Notes under the pieces: generated by a model
What the model was told of the DNA's origin: nothing
Seen by the model: only the letters and a program-made list of their open reading frames with translations
The model's database searches: none
Origin: Acetatifactor sp.
Lineage (GTDB): Bacteria; Bacillota; Clostridia; Lachnospirales; Lachnospiraceae
Assembly: GCA_018385425.1 (NCBI GenBank)
Contig: JAHBAA010000155.1
Location: 1 to 57,963 of the forward strand
Reading direction: 5' to 3'
Length of the DNA stretch: 57,963 nt
Translations under genes and position numbers: made by a program
In this document: in pieces, positions 36,230-44,114 of the stretch
Layout of the letters: each line of letters opens with the position of its first letter
Numbering within the stretch: position 1 is the first letter of the stretch

Positions 36230-36502
36230 ATGAGTGATTTGACTGCTACAAACTGTGGCTGCAATGATTCCTGCGGTTGTTCCAACAACTGCGGCAACAA
36301 CTGTATGTTTGGAGGAAACAGCTGTATCTGGATTCTCCTGCTTCTGTTCTGCGGCTGCGGCAATAACGGCGGCGGATTCTTTGGCGGAAACGGCTGCGGA
36401 TGCGGCTGCGGCGGCAACGATTCCTGCAGTTGGCTGATCTGGATCCTGTTGATCTCCTGCTTCTGCGGCAACAACGGAAACAGCTGGGGCTGCGGCTGCT
36501 AG
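36230..36502 (+). CDS. cysteine- and glycine-rich small protein, possible spore-layer protein
   Basis: 90 residues from ATG 36230 with GGAGG eight bases upstream. It has 17 cysteines and many Gly/Asn, arranged as two similar halves. Each half has a Cys/Gly/Asn-rich run followed by a short hydrophobic stretch (SCIWILLLLFCGCG at 31-44; WLIWILLISCFCG at 68-80). There is no recognised domain. The pattern recalls small insoluble coat or crust proteins and YjcZ-like peptides, but I cannot name a family. The sigma-K-like promoter supports late mother-cell expression. A strong UUCG-loop terminator follows, so it is transcribed alone. Confidence 0.8.
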   Translation: MSDLTATNCGCNDSCGCSNNCGNNCMFGGNSCIWILLLLFCGCGNNGGGFFGGNGCGCGCGGNDSCSWLIWILLISCFCGNNGNSWGCGC

Positions 36503-36527
36503 TATTCCAAAAGGGTTTTCCTACCTG

Positions 36528-36555
36528 CAGGCTCCTTCGGGAGCCTGTTTCTTTT
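36528..36555 (+). terminator. rho-independent terminator after the cysteine-rich gene
   Basis: CAGGCTCC-TTCG-GGAGCCTG, an 8-bp stem with a UUCG tetraloop, then TTTCTTTT, 26 bases past the stop. Confidence 0.9.
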
Positions 36556-36628
36556 CGCGGTCTGCACCCTCCTTTCAAATCCCCTCTTCGCAGAACGTAC
36601 CGGGAATCTGATCCCCCCACCGCTTCAC

Positions 36629-36658
36629 TCATATCCACACTTCGTCCTACATAAGATA
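36629..36658 (+). promoter_or_regulatory. sigma-E-like promoter of the 150-residue protein gene
   Basis: TCATATC (36629-36635), 14-base spacer, CATAAGATA (36650-36658). This fits the sigma-E consensus KMATATT-N14/15-CATANNNT with one mismatch in the minus-35. The start codon follows 28 bases later. Confidence 0.6.
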
Positions 36659-36686
36659 GTGAAAAGAAAAGCTCCGGAGGAAAGGT

Positions 36687-37139
36687 ATGGGCGAAAATGC
36701 GGAGGAGAAGATAAAATGCTTTGACGCTTATGCAACAAATGATTCCATACGCAAATGCAAGCTCCTGCTCCCCCATCTTCCCGCAGCCCTTCAGAGCCGA
36801 TGTGCACTCCTCATCAGGCTGATGGAGGTTTCCGATCTGGAGAAACGGCTGCGATCAGGGAATGCCCGTCCGCCCTTTCCGGAGGTCACTCCCCTGCAGA
36901 CTGATCTTACGAAGGGAGATCCGAACACCATAGCCTTCCTGGATGAGCTGCTCCTCTACAGCACTCCGGGAGAAAAACAGCAGCTCAATCAGATCAAAAA
37001 CACGATGCAAAGCATTGCGCAGATGCAGGATGCCATGGAAATGCTGCAGATGCTTCAGGAACTGTTCCCGGATGCTTTCTCCGGAAACGGAGACCCCATG
37101 GACCTGTTTTCCGCCCTCCAGGGCATGAACCTGTTCTGA
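36687..37139 (+). CDS. uncharacterised helical protein, sporulation-type promoter
   Basis: 150 residues from ATG 36687 with GGAGGAAAGGT upstream. It is predicted to be mostly helical and cytoplasmic. The first half has two cysteines and a leucine-rich stretch (CKLLLPHLPAALQSRCALLIRLMEV). The second half is a Met/Gln-rich amphipathic helix (NTMQSIAQMQDAMEMLQML) ending in a short acidic, Phe-rich tail. I do not recognise the family. It is followed 86 bases later by another small gene in the same direction; both have a CATANNNTA box. A role in spore formation is an inference from the promoter. Confidence 0.7.
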   Translation: MGENAEEKIKCFDAYATNDSIRKCKLLLPHLPAALQSRCALLIRLMEVSDLEKRLRSGNARPPFPEVTPLQTDLTKGDPNTIAFLDELLLYSTPGEKQQLNQIKNTMQSIAQMQDAMEMLQMLQELFPDAFSGNGDPMDLFSALQGMNLF

Positions 37140-37190
37140 CCCCCACACCAGAGTTCACCGGTATCCCGCATCGGAAGCGGTGGGCATAAG

Positions 37191-37199
37191 CATATCGTA
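37191..37199 (+). promoter_or_regulatory. sporulation-type minus-10 box of the 95-residue protein gene
   Basis: CATATCGTA fits CATANNNTA and lies 26 bases before the ATG at 37226. The minus-35 region is not convincing. Confidence 0.45.
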
Positions 37200-37225
37200 A
37201 AAAAGAAGTATAGGAGGAAGCTACT

Positions 37226-37513
37226 ATGAACAATGTACCGGAATGGATGGAAGATCCGCTGGTTGCGGACATTCCGAAAGAAAAATTAGAATTTCTGCAG
37301 ACAATGTTTCTGGCCGGTCAGGGAAAGACCCAGAAAGAGATGATGAGTTCGATCCTACCCCTGTTAAAGCAGGGACAGAGTAAACACCTGACGCTCTCTC
37401 CCGCCGAGATCACGGCCGCCATCGCAGCCATACGAAACCACAGCAGTGCGGCAGAGAATCAAAAGATCGACTCCATTCTGGCCAGAACCGGAGCCAAAGA
37501 AAGATCCTCCTGA
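37226..37513 (+). CDS. uncharacterised small helical protein
   Basis: 95 residues from ATG 37226 with AGGAGG upstream. It begins MNNVPEWMEDPLVADIPKEK and continues with helices LEFLQTMFLAGQGKTQKEMMSSILPLLKQ, then SPAEITAAIAAIRNH. There is no membrane segment, no cysteine and no known motif; the GQGKT string is not a P-loop in a suitable context. The gene follows the 150-residue gene and shares its promoter type, so they may act together. Its stop codon lies in the left arm of a perfect 11-bp stem (37503-37555). Function unknown. Confidence 0.7.
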   Translation: MNNVPEWMEDPLVADIPKEKLEFLQTMFLAGQGKTQKEMMSSILPLLKQGQSKHLTLSPAEITAAIAAIRNHSSAAENQKIDSILARTGAKERSS

Positions 37514-37555
37514 CATTAGACTTCGGATGGTACCAAAGTCTCCTTCAGGAGGATC
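37503..37555 (+). terminator. stem-loop at the end of the 95-residue gene
   Basis: GATCCTCCTGA (37503-37513, including the stop codon) pairs perfectly with TCAGGAGGATC (37545-37555). An inner GACTT/AAGTC stem is nested within. No U-tract follows, so it may protect the 3' end more than terminate. Confidence 0.55.
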
Positions 37556-37601
37556 CTGTACAGATGCTGAAAGTGATGCTTCTTACTTGTAGGAGAAAAA
37601 T

Positions 37602-37757
37602 TGAGGCTCCCGTAGAGCACACGTATGTCTGTTGCAGACCGTCGGAAAAACGTCGGTACTTAGGCCCCGTATTTTGGGGCCTTACGTACCGCTACGCTTT
37701 TCCCGAGCGAAAGCGTGTCTGCAACCGGACATGCTGTGCTCAAAACGTGGAGCCTCA
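37602..37757 (+). repeat. long self-complementary repeat, copy B
   Basis: A 156-bp imperfect palindrome. Outer stem TGAGGCTCC/GGAGCCTCA, then GAGCACA/TGTGCTC, ATGTC/GACAT, GTTGCAGAC/GTCTGCAAC, GGAAAA/TTTTCC and the inner GGTAC-TT-AGGCCCC/GGGGCCT-TAC-GTACC stem with a GTATTTT loop. A GC-GAAA-GC mini-hairpin lies on the right side. It is homologous to the minus strand of copy A. It lies between two convergent genes (95-residue protein and leuS), 15 bases from the leuS stop. Confidence 0.85.
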
Positions 37758-37772
37758 TTGTATTCCTTCCGC

Positions 37773-40184
37773 TTACTTCACAACAATGTTGACGATTCTG
37801 CCGGGAACATAGATCTCTTTCACGATGTTTCCGGTGAGCTTGTCGCCCAGTGCTTCCTTGGCAGCGGCGATTGCAGCATCCTTCTCCACATCCTTGGGAA
37901 CGGCGATGGTGCATTTCAGCTTACCGTTGATCTGAACTGCGATCTCGATGACGTTCTCCACTGTCTTTGCCTCATCGTACTCCGGCCATGCAGTCTGATA
38001 GAGGCGGCCCTCAAAGCCTGCCAGTGCCCAAAGTTCCTCTGTGATATGAGGTGCCACAGGGTTTAAGAGAGTCAGCAGTGTCTTGTATTCAGCCTTCGTG
38101 ACAGAGTTCTTCTTGTAGAAGTCATTGATCAGGGACATCATCGCAGCGATGGCGGTGTTGTATTTCAGACTCTCAAAGTCGGAGGATACCTTCTTGATGG
38201 TCTGGTGCATTCTGGTCTCCAGATCAGCACTGTAGGTATCTCCGTCCACCACGATATCCTGCAGCTTCCACACTCTGTCCAGGAACTTACGGCAGCCCTT
38301 GACTCCGTCCTCACTCCAGGAGGCAGCCGCGTCGAAGGCTCCGATAAACATCTCATAGGTTCTCAGGGTGTCCGCACCGAAATCGGTAACGATCTCATCG
38401 GGATTTACCACATTTCCTCTGGACTTGGACATCTTCTCACCGTTGGACCCTAAGATCATGCCATGGCTGGTTCTCTTCTGGTAGGGTTCCGGACAGGGAA
38501 CCACTCCCTCATCGTAGAGGAATCTGTGCCAGAATCTGGAATACAACAGGTGCAGTGTGGTATGCTCCATACCGCCGTTGTACCAGTCTACGGGAAGCCA
38601 GTACTTCAAAGCCTCCTTGCTTGCCAGCTCCTTGGTGTTGTGAGGATCGGTATAGCGCAGGAAATACCAGGAGGAACCTGCCCACTGAGGCATGGTGTCG
38701 GTCTCACGCTTTGCGGGACCGCCGCAGCAGGGACAAGTCACATTGACCCAGGACTCCATAGCCGCCAGAGGAGACTCACCGTTGTCGGTAGGCTCATAAG
38801 ACTCTACCTCGGGAAGCTGCAGAGGAAGCTCCTCCTCCTTCAAAGGCACATAGCCGCACTTGTCACAATGAATGATCGGGATCGGCTCACCCCAGTAACG
38901 CTGTCTGGAGAATACCCAGTCGCGCAGCTTGAAATTGGTCTTCTTATGACCGATCCCCTTCTCCTCCAGGAAAGCGATGATCTTCTCTTTTGCCTCTGCA
39001 ACGGACAGACCGTTTAAGAAATCGGAATTGACCAACGTTCCTGTAGCCACATCGGTAAACACCTGATCCTGTACACTGACAGGGCTGCCTGCTACTACCT
39101 CGATAATGGGCAGACCGAACTTCTTGGCGAAGTCCCAGTCTCTCTCGTCATGGGCGGGAACTGCCATGATCGCACCGGTACCATAGGTCATCAGTACGTA
39201 ATCGGAGATCCAGATAGGAATCTCTTTTCCGTTGACAGGATTGGTAGCGGTCAGGCCCTCGATCTGCACACCGGTCTTATCCTTTGCCAGCTCGGTACGC
39301 TCGAAGTCGGACTTCTTTGCGGCCTGCTCTCTGTAAGCAACCAATGCGTCATAATTAGCGATCTGATCCTTGTACTTCTCGATCAGGGGATGCTCCGGGG
39401 AGATAACCATATAGGTTGCACCAAACAGCGTATCCGGTCTGGTGGTGTAAATGCGGAGCTTGTCTTCCTTGCCGGTCAGGGTGAAATCCACCTCCGCACC
39501 GGTAGACTTGCCGATCCAGTTCTTCTGGGAGACCTTGACACGCTCGATATAGTCCACGCTGTCCAGTCCTTCGATCAGCTTGTCGGCATACTCGGTGATC
39601 TTCAGCATCCACTGACTCTTCACCTTGCGGACAACCTCGGAACCGCAGCGCTCGCAGACACCGTTTACCACTTCCTCGTTTGCCAGACCTACCTTACAGG
39701 AGGTACACCAGTTGATGGGCATCTCGCTCTTATACGCAAGTCCTGCGTTGAACAGCTTCAGGAAGATCCACTGGGTCCAGTGATAATACTCCACATCAGT
39801 GGTGTTGATCTCTCTGTCCCAGTCAAAGGAATAGCCGAGAGAGTGAAGCTGATTCTTGAAACGAGCCACATTGTTCTTGGTTACCATCTTGGGATGGATA
39901 TGATTCTTGATCGCATAGTTCTCGGTGGGAAGTCCGAAGGCATCCCAGCCCATGGGATACAGAACGTTATAGCCCTGCATTCTTCTCTTTCTCGCCACGA
40001 TATCCAGCGCGGTGTATGGTCTGGGGTGACCTACGTGAAGTCCCTGTCCCGAAGGATAAGGGAACTCAACCAGCGCATAATATTTGGGCTTGGTAAAATC
40101 GTCAGAAGTCTTGAAGGCTTTCTCGTCATCCCAGATCTTCTGCCACTTTGTCTCCACCTCATGGTGGTTATACGGTGCTGCCAT
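37773..40184 (-). CDS. leuS: leucyl-tRNA synthetase
   Basis: 803 residues, full length. Class I motifs are present: HIGH as [14 protein letters not shown] near residues 51-64 and KMSKS as [13 protein letters not shown]. The CP1 editing domain (about 220-410) has [12 protein letters not shown], and a zinc-type insert follows (CDKCGYVPL ... CPCCGG). It charges tRNA-Leu and hydrolyses mischarged products. RBS GGAGGAG precedes the ATG. It is preceded by a T-box leader, so expression rises when leucyl-tRNA is uncharged. The gene ends 15 bases from repeat copy B. Confidence 0.98.
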   Translation of the reverse strand: MAAPYNHHEVETKWQKIWDDEKAFKTSDDFTKPKYYALVEFPYPSGQGLHVGHPRPYTALDIVARKRRMQGYNVLYPMGWDAFGLPTENYAIKNHIHPKMVTKNNVARFKNQLHSLGYSFDWDREINTTDVEYYHWTQWIFLKLFNAGLAYKSEMPINWCTSCKVGLANEEVVNGVCERCGSEVVRKVKSQWMLKITEYADKLIEGLDSVDYIERVKVSQKNWIGKSTGAEVDFTLTGKEDKLRIYTTRPDTLFGATYMVISPEHPLIEKYKDQIANYDALVAYREQAAKKSDFERTELAKDKTGVQIEGLTATNPVNGKEIPIWISDYVLMTYGTGAIMAVPAHDERDWDFAKKFGLPIIEVVAGSPVSVQDQVFTDVATGTLVNSDFLNGLSVAEAKEKIIAFLEEKGIGHKKTNFKLRDWVFSRQRYWGEPIPIIHCDKCGYVPLKEEELPLQLPEVESYEPTDNGESPLAAMESWVNVTCPCCGGPAKRETDTMPQWAGSSWYFLRYTDPHNTKELASKEALKYWLPVDWYNGGMEHTTLHLLYSRFWHRFLYDEGVVPCPEPYQKRTSHGMILGSNGEKMSKSRGNVVNPDEIVTDFGADTLRTYEMFIGAFDAAASWSEDGVKGCRKFLDRVWKLQDIVVDGDTYSADLETRMHQTIKKVSSDFESLKYNTAIAAMMSLINDFYKKNSVTKAEYKTLLTLLNPVAPHITEELWALAGFEGRLYQTAWPEYDEAKTVENVIEIAVQINGKLKCTIAVPKDVEKDAAIAAAKEALGDKLTGNIVKEIYVPGRIVNIVVK

Positions 40185-40194
40185 ATTCTCTCCT

Positions 40195-40450
40195 CCAACA
40201 AATAAATCAGCCCTTTCGTCCGTATAGAGACGAAAGGGCTGTTGTTCCGTGGTACCACTCTACTTCATGCGTCACGCATGCACTTGAAACCTTTAACGGA
40301 AGTTACCCGCCTTGTACTACACACCATCCGGCTTCCCACAAGGAACTCCGAGGCCAGTTCGGAATGCTTCAATGCCGTCTCGCACCAACCGCCGGCTCTC
40401 TGAAAAATCCCTATTCCTACTACTCCTCATCAACGTCTGATCCATATCTT
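40195..40450 (-). promoter_or_regulatory. T-box leader of leuS
   Basis: The T-box bulge sequence GTGGTACCACGGAACAAC (minus strand of 40241-40258) is followed by a strong terminator stem AGCCCTTTCGTC/GACGAAAGGGCT (40209-40240). A leucine codon (CUC in GGCCUCGGAG, or the nearby CUG) sits in the 3' side of Stem I at the specifier position. Uncharged tRNA-Leu would stabilise the antiterminator. This and the promoter below it fill the gene-free stretch 40185-40586. Confidence 0.93.
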
Positions 40451-40456
40451 TAGTGT

Positions 40457-40485
40457 ATTCTAATCTTTTTTCCGCAAACTGTCAA
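40457..40485 (-). promoter_or_regulatory. leuS promoter
   Basis: TTGACA (40480-40485), 17-base spacer, TAGAAT (40457-40462) on the minus strand, directly upstream of the T-box. Confidence 0.85.
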
Positions 40486-40533
40486 GTGCTTTCCGTCTCT
40501 GTCTCAGAAAGCCCCGAAACATCAGTCTTTTCC

Positions 40534-40567
40534 GGAAACAAGGGGCAAACCAAAACGGTCTGCCCCT
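40534..40567 (-). terminator. rho-independent terminator of the EF-G2 gene
   Basis: AGGGGCA ... TGCCCCT with an inner GACC/GGTT extension, followed by TGTTTCC, 20 bases past the EF-G2 stop and ahead of the leuS promoter. Confidence 0.7.
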
Positions 40568-40586
40568 CGCACATTGTTTCGATGGA

Positions 40587-42680
40587 TTATTCTTCTGCGT
40601 TATTCTCTGCCACCTTGCTTGCTCTGGCTGCGATCTCCTTCTGCTGTACATCGGAAGGAGCCTGCTCATAGCGGACGAACTCGTAAGCATACTCACCGCG
40701 GCCGCCGGTCATAGAGCGAAGATCTGTGCAATAGCCGAACAGGCAGCTCATCGGGATATCTGCCTCGATGACCTGTTTGCCGCCGGCGATAGGATTCATC
40801 CCCAGCACACGGCCTCTTCTCTTGTTCAGATCACCCATCACATCACCGGTGTAAGCATCGGGAACGGTGACCTTCAGGTTTGCGATCGGCTCCAGCAATA
40901 CAGGAGATGCTTCCATGAATCCCTTCTTGAAGGCCTGGATGGTCGCCATCTTAAATGCCTGCTCGGAGGAATCTACGGGATGATAGGAGCCATCGTACAG
41001 AACTGCCTTCACGCCCACTACCGGATAGGCAGCCAAAGGTCCTTTCAGAACGGATTCCTGAAGTCCCTTCTCCACTGCGGGGAAGTAGTTCTTCGGAACG
41101 GCACCTCCTACTACCTCCTGTTCGAATTCGTAAGGCTTCTCGATATCCTCGGCAGGACTGAACCGCATCTTGACGTGACCGTACTGACCGTGACCGCCGG
41201 ACTGCTTCTTATACTTGTATTCCACGTCGGAGGTCTTCTTGATGGTCTCTCTGTATGCCACCTTCGGCACGGAAAGCTCTACCTCGACCTTATACTCGGA
41301 GAGCAGTCTGCTGACGATGACATCCAGATGCTGGTCTCCCATACCATAGAGCAATGTCTGACGGTTCTCCGCATCATTCACGGTGCGCATGGTCAGATCC
41401 TCATGCCCCATCTTCTGCAGTGCCTGAGAGATCTTATCCACGTCCGCCTTGTTCTTGGGCTTATATCTCATGTATGTATAAGGCGTAGAGATCTCAAACT
41501 TTCCGAATTTGATGGTAGTGGCCCTGGTGGAAAGGCTGTTGCCGGTTCTGGCAGCAGTCAGCTTTGCCAACGCACCGATGTCGCCCGCATGCAGCTCGGG
41601 AACCTCGATGGGCTTGTTGCCCTGAAGAACGTAGAGCTTACCGATCTTCTCCTCGATATCCTTATCCACATTGTAGATGATGTCGTCGGTCTTCAGCACA
41701 CCGGAATTCACCTTGATCAGGGAATACTTTCCGATAAAGGGATCCACGATGGTCTTCCAGATATATGCGGATTTCGCCTTGGAGAAATCATAGTCCGCAT
41801 GATAGATCTCACTGGTCTTCATATTGATGCCGGCCACGCTTCTGTTCTCCGGGCTGGGGAAATACTTGATAATATCGTCAAGCAGTGTATAAACGCCCTG
41901 ACAGAGAACGTTGGAACCCATAGTCATGGGGAAAATACTGCAGTCACAGACATTGGTGCGAAGGGCTGCTCTGATCTCTGCCTCGGAGAAGGTCTCGCCG
42001 CCGAAGTATCTCTCCATCATCTCCTCGCTGGTCTCGGCAACCGCCTCCATCAGCGTATCACGGAACTGCTCCAGGTTCGCCTTGTTGTAATCAGGAACCT
42101 CACAGGGTACTACTTCCTTGCCCTGCCAGCGGTTGCCGGTCTCGGTGATGACATTGACATATCCCACAAACTTCTCGTTCTCACGGATGGGCAGATTGAA
42201 GGGTGCCATCTTATTCCCGAAGGTAGCAGTCATATCCTCCACTACCTGACGGAAGGAAGCATGGTCCACATCCATGTTGGAAACGTAAACGATTCTGGGC
42301 AGCTTATATTTCTCGCACAGCTCCCACGCCTTCAGTGTCCCCACCTCAATGCCTGCCTTACCGTTGACAACGATGATAGCCGCACCGGCAGCGCTGATTG
42401 CCTCCTCTACTTCTCCCACGAAATCAAAGTAACCGGGTGTATCGATAATGTTGATCTTGTATCCATCCCATTCAATCGGAATCACGGAGGTGTTGATGGA
42501 AAACTGGCGCTTCTGCTCTTCCTTGCTGTAATCGCTGATGGTATTGCCGTCTTCTACTCTGCCCATTCTGGATGTAATTCCGGACAGGTATGCCATGGAC
42601 TCTGCCAGACTGGTCTTTCCGCTGCCGCCGTGTCCCAATAATACCACGTTACGAATCTTGTCAGTTGTGTAAACTTTCAT
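40587..42680 (-). CDS. fusA2: elongation factor G paralogue (EF-G2 type)
   Basis: 697 residues from ATG 42680 with GGAGGG eight bases upstream. All EF-G domains are present in order. G1 is GHGGSGKT (16-23) rather than the AHIDAGKT of canonical EF-G. G3 reads DTPGYFDF, with Tyr84 replacing the His of DTPGHVDF, and G4 is SNMD instead of NKMD. These changes mark the EF-G2 group, whose members are translocation factor paralogues of uncertain role and sometimes reduced GTPase. The canonical fusA is expected elsewhere in the str operon. A leader hairpin (42707-42749) and own promoter precede it. Confidence 0.88.
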   Translation of the reverse strand: MKVYTTDKIRNVVLLGHGGSGKTSLAESMAYLSGITSRMGRVEDGNTISDYSKEEQKRQFSINTSVIPIEWDGYKINIIDTPGYFDFVGEVEEAISAAGAAIIVVNGKAGIEVGTLKAWELCEKYKLPRIVYVSNMDVDHASFRQVVEDMTATFGNKMAPFNLPIRENEKFVGYVNVITETGNRWQGKEVVPCEVPDYNKANLEQFRDTLMEAVAETSEEMMERYFGGETFSEAEIRAALRTNVCDCSIFPMTMGSNVLCQGVYTLLDDIIKYFPSPENRSVAGINMKTSEIYHADYDFSKAKSAYIWKTIVDPFIGKYSLIKVNSGVLKTDDIIYNVDKDIEEKIGKLYVLQGNKPIEVPELHAGDIGALAKLTAARTGNSLSTRATTIKFGKFEISTPYTYMRYKPKNKADVDKISQALQKMGHEDLTMRTVNDAENRQTLLYGMGDQHLDVIVSRLLSEYKVEVELSVPKVAYRETIKKTSDVEYKYKKQSGGHGQYGHVKMRFSPAEDIEKPYEFEQEVVGGAVPKNYFPAVEKGLQESVLKGPLAAYPVVGVKAVLYDGSYHPVDSSEQAFKMATIQAFKKGFMEASPVLLEPIANLKVTVPDAYTGDVMGDLNKRRGRVLGMNPIAGGKQVIEADIPMSCLFGYCTDLRSMTGGRGEYAYEFVRYEQAPSDVQQKEIAARASKVAENNAEE

Positions 42681-42706
42681 ATGTCTTCCCTCCAATTAGC
42701 TGTAAT

Positions 42707-42749
42707 ATAGGCAAATTGACGGTAAACTTATCGTCCTCTAATTGCCTAT
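42707..42749 (-). promoter_or_regulatory. stem-loop in the EF-G2 leader
   Basis: ATAGGCAA/TTGCCTAT form an 8-bp stem enclosing a second GACG/CGTC stem. It lies between the promoter and the GGAGGG ribosome site, 17 bases upstream of the latter, so it may modulate translation or mRNA stability. Confidence 0.5.
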
Positions 42750-42755
42750 GGGTCT

Positions 42756-42784
42756 ATTTTACTAAATAATCACGCTTTGCACAA
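42756..42784 (-). promoter_or_regulatory. EF-G2 gene promoter
   Basis: TTGTGC (42779-42784), 17-base spacer, TAAAAT (42756-42761) on the minus strand, divergent from the tyrA promoter. Confidence 0.6.
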
Positions 42785-42873
42785 GTAATTTTTTGCATTT
42801 TTGACGAAAATAATATAAATTGAGCAACGATTCGGTTCGCAGCGTTTTCTCTTCCGCACGGGAAAATAATCCA

Positions 42874-42902
42874 TTGACTTTTGCACGTTAAAGCATTATA
42901 GT
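42874..42902 (+). promoter_or_regulatory. tyrA promoter
   Basis: TTGACT (42874-42879), 17-base spacer, TATAGT (42897-42902), about 30 bases before the tyrA start. Confidence 0.75.
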
Positions 42903-42933
42903 AAGTGTAACTATGAAAACAGAGGATTCTATT

Positions 42934-44034
42934 ATGAAAACATTTCATACCTTCGGTTTTATCGGGTTGGGACTGATCGGGGGCTCCATCGCCAGAGCCA
43001 TCCGCGATACAGATCCGGACGCCGTCATCACTGTATATGATATCAATGCCGAGACTCTTTCCCTGGCGGCAAAGGACGGAGTGGCAGATGTAACTGTCCC
43101 CTCTATCGACAGAAGCTTTGCAGACTGTGATATCATTTTTCTATGCGCTCCGGTGCAGAAAAATGACACCAATCTGATTTCCTTAAAGGGAATCATCTCC
43201 GCAGACTGTCTGATCACCGATGTGGGAAGTGTGAAAAGCGAGATCCACCAAACAGTGCGGGAGGCCGGGCTGGAAGCGCAGTTTATCGGCGGTCACCCGA
43301 TGGCAGGCAGCGAACGGGTGGGCTATATCAACTCCAAAGCACTGCTGCTGCAGAACGCCTACTACATCCTGACTCCCACAGAGTCTGTCCCCGCCGAGAA
43401 GGTTGCAGCCTACCGCGAGCTGGTCACCTCCCTGGGGGCAATTCCCCTGATTCTGGATGAAGAGACTCACGATTACGCCACTGCTGCCATCAGCCACCTG
43501 CCCCACATCGTGTCCGCCTCCCTGGTCAATCTGGTGCGGGACAGCGACAACGAGGACGGTCTGATGAAAATGATCGCCGCCGGAGGGTTCAAGGACATCA
43601 CCCGAATTTCCTCCTCTTCCGCCGCCATGTGGCAGCAGATCTGCCTGACCAACACGGACAATATCGCCTCCCTTCTCGGCCGTTACATTGCATCCCTGCA
43701 GAAGGTCTATGAGGAGCTCAAAGAAAAAGAAGCGGATTCCCTGTACAGCTTCTTCGACGGTGCCAGGATCTATCGGGATTCCTTTATCAATGCATCCAGC
43801 GGTCCCATCAAGCGCTCCTACGTGATCACCATCGATATCGCCGATGAGCCGGGTGCACTGGCCTCCATCGCCACCATCCTTGCGCTGAATGCCATCAGTA
43901 TCAAGAACATCGGTATCGTCCACAATCGTGAATACGAGGGCGGCGTCCTGCGCATCGAATTCTACGAGGAAGCCTCCATCGAGAAGGCTGCATCGATTCT
44001 TGGAAGCAAGGGGTACACAGTGTACCAGAAATAA
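42934..44034 (+). CDS. tyrA: prephenate dehydrogenase with C-terminal ACT domain
   Basis: 366 residues from ATG 42934 with AGAGGA eight bases upstream; an earlier ATG at 42913 lies only 11 bases after the promoter. The NAD-binding Rossmann motif GFIGLGLIGGSIARAI is at residues 8-23. Prephenate-site motifs DVGSVK and GGHPMAGSERVGY follow, and an ACT domain occupies about 290-366 (VITIDIADEPGALASIATIL). It oxidatively decarboxylates prephenate to 4-hydroxyphenylpyruvate for tyrosine synthesis; the ACT domain suggests feedback by tyrosine. It is one of the few plus-strand genes and is followed by a YwaF-like gene. Confidence 0.95.
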   Translation: MKTFHTFGFIGLGLIGGSIARAIRDTDPDAVITVYDINAETLSLAAKDGVADVTVPSIDRSFADCDIIFLCAPVQKNDTNLISLKGIISADCLITDVGSVKSEIHQTVREAGLEAQFIGGHPMAGSERVGYINSKALLLQNAYYILTPTESVPAEKVAAYRELVTSLGAIPLILDEETHDYATAAISHLPHIVSASLVNLVRDSDNEDGLMKMIAAGGFKDITRISSSSAAMWQQICLTNTDNIASLLGRYIASLQKVYEELKEKEADSLYSFFDGARIYRDSFINASSGPIKRSYVITIDIADEPGALASIATILALNAISIKNIGIVHNREYEGGVLRIEFYEEASIEKAASILGSKGYTVYQK

Positions 44035-44114
44035 AAGTCAATCATTTCAAATAAAGTTTATGGAATTGTTTTCCGGATACCCGAACCGGTATCTGCATAC
44101 AAAGGAGAAACCAT

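Noticed and set aside
37582-37778. Target duplication CTTACTT around repeat copy B
   Set aside because: Seven bases are repeated on both sides (37582-37588 and 37772-37778), but they are short, not adjacent to the palindrome ends, and the right one lies in leuS.
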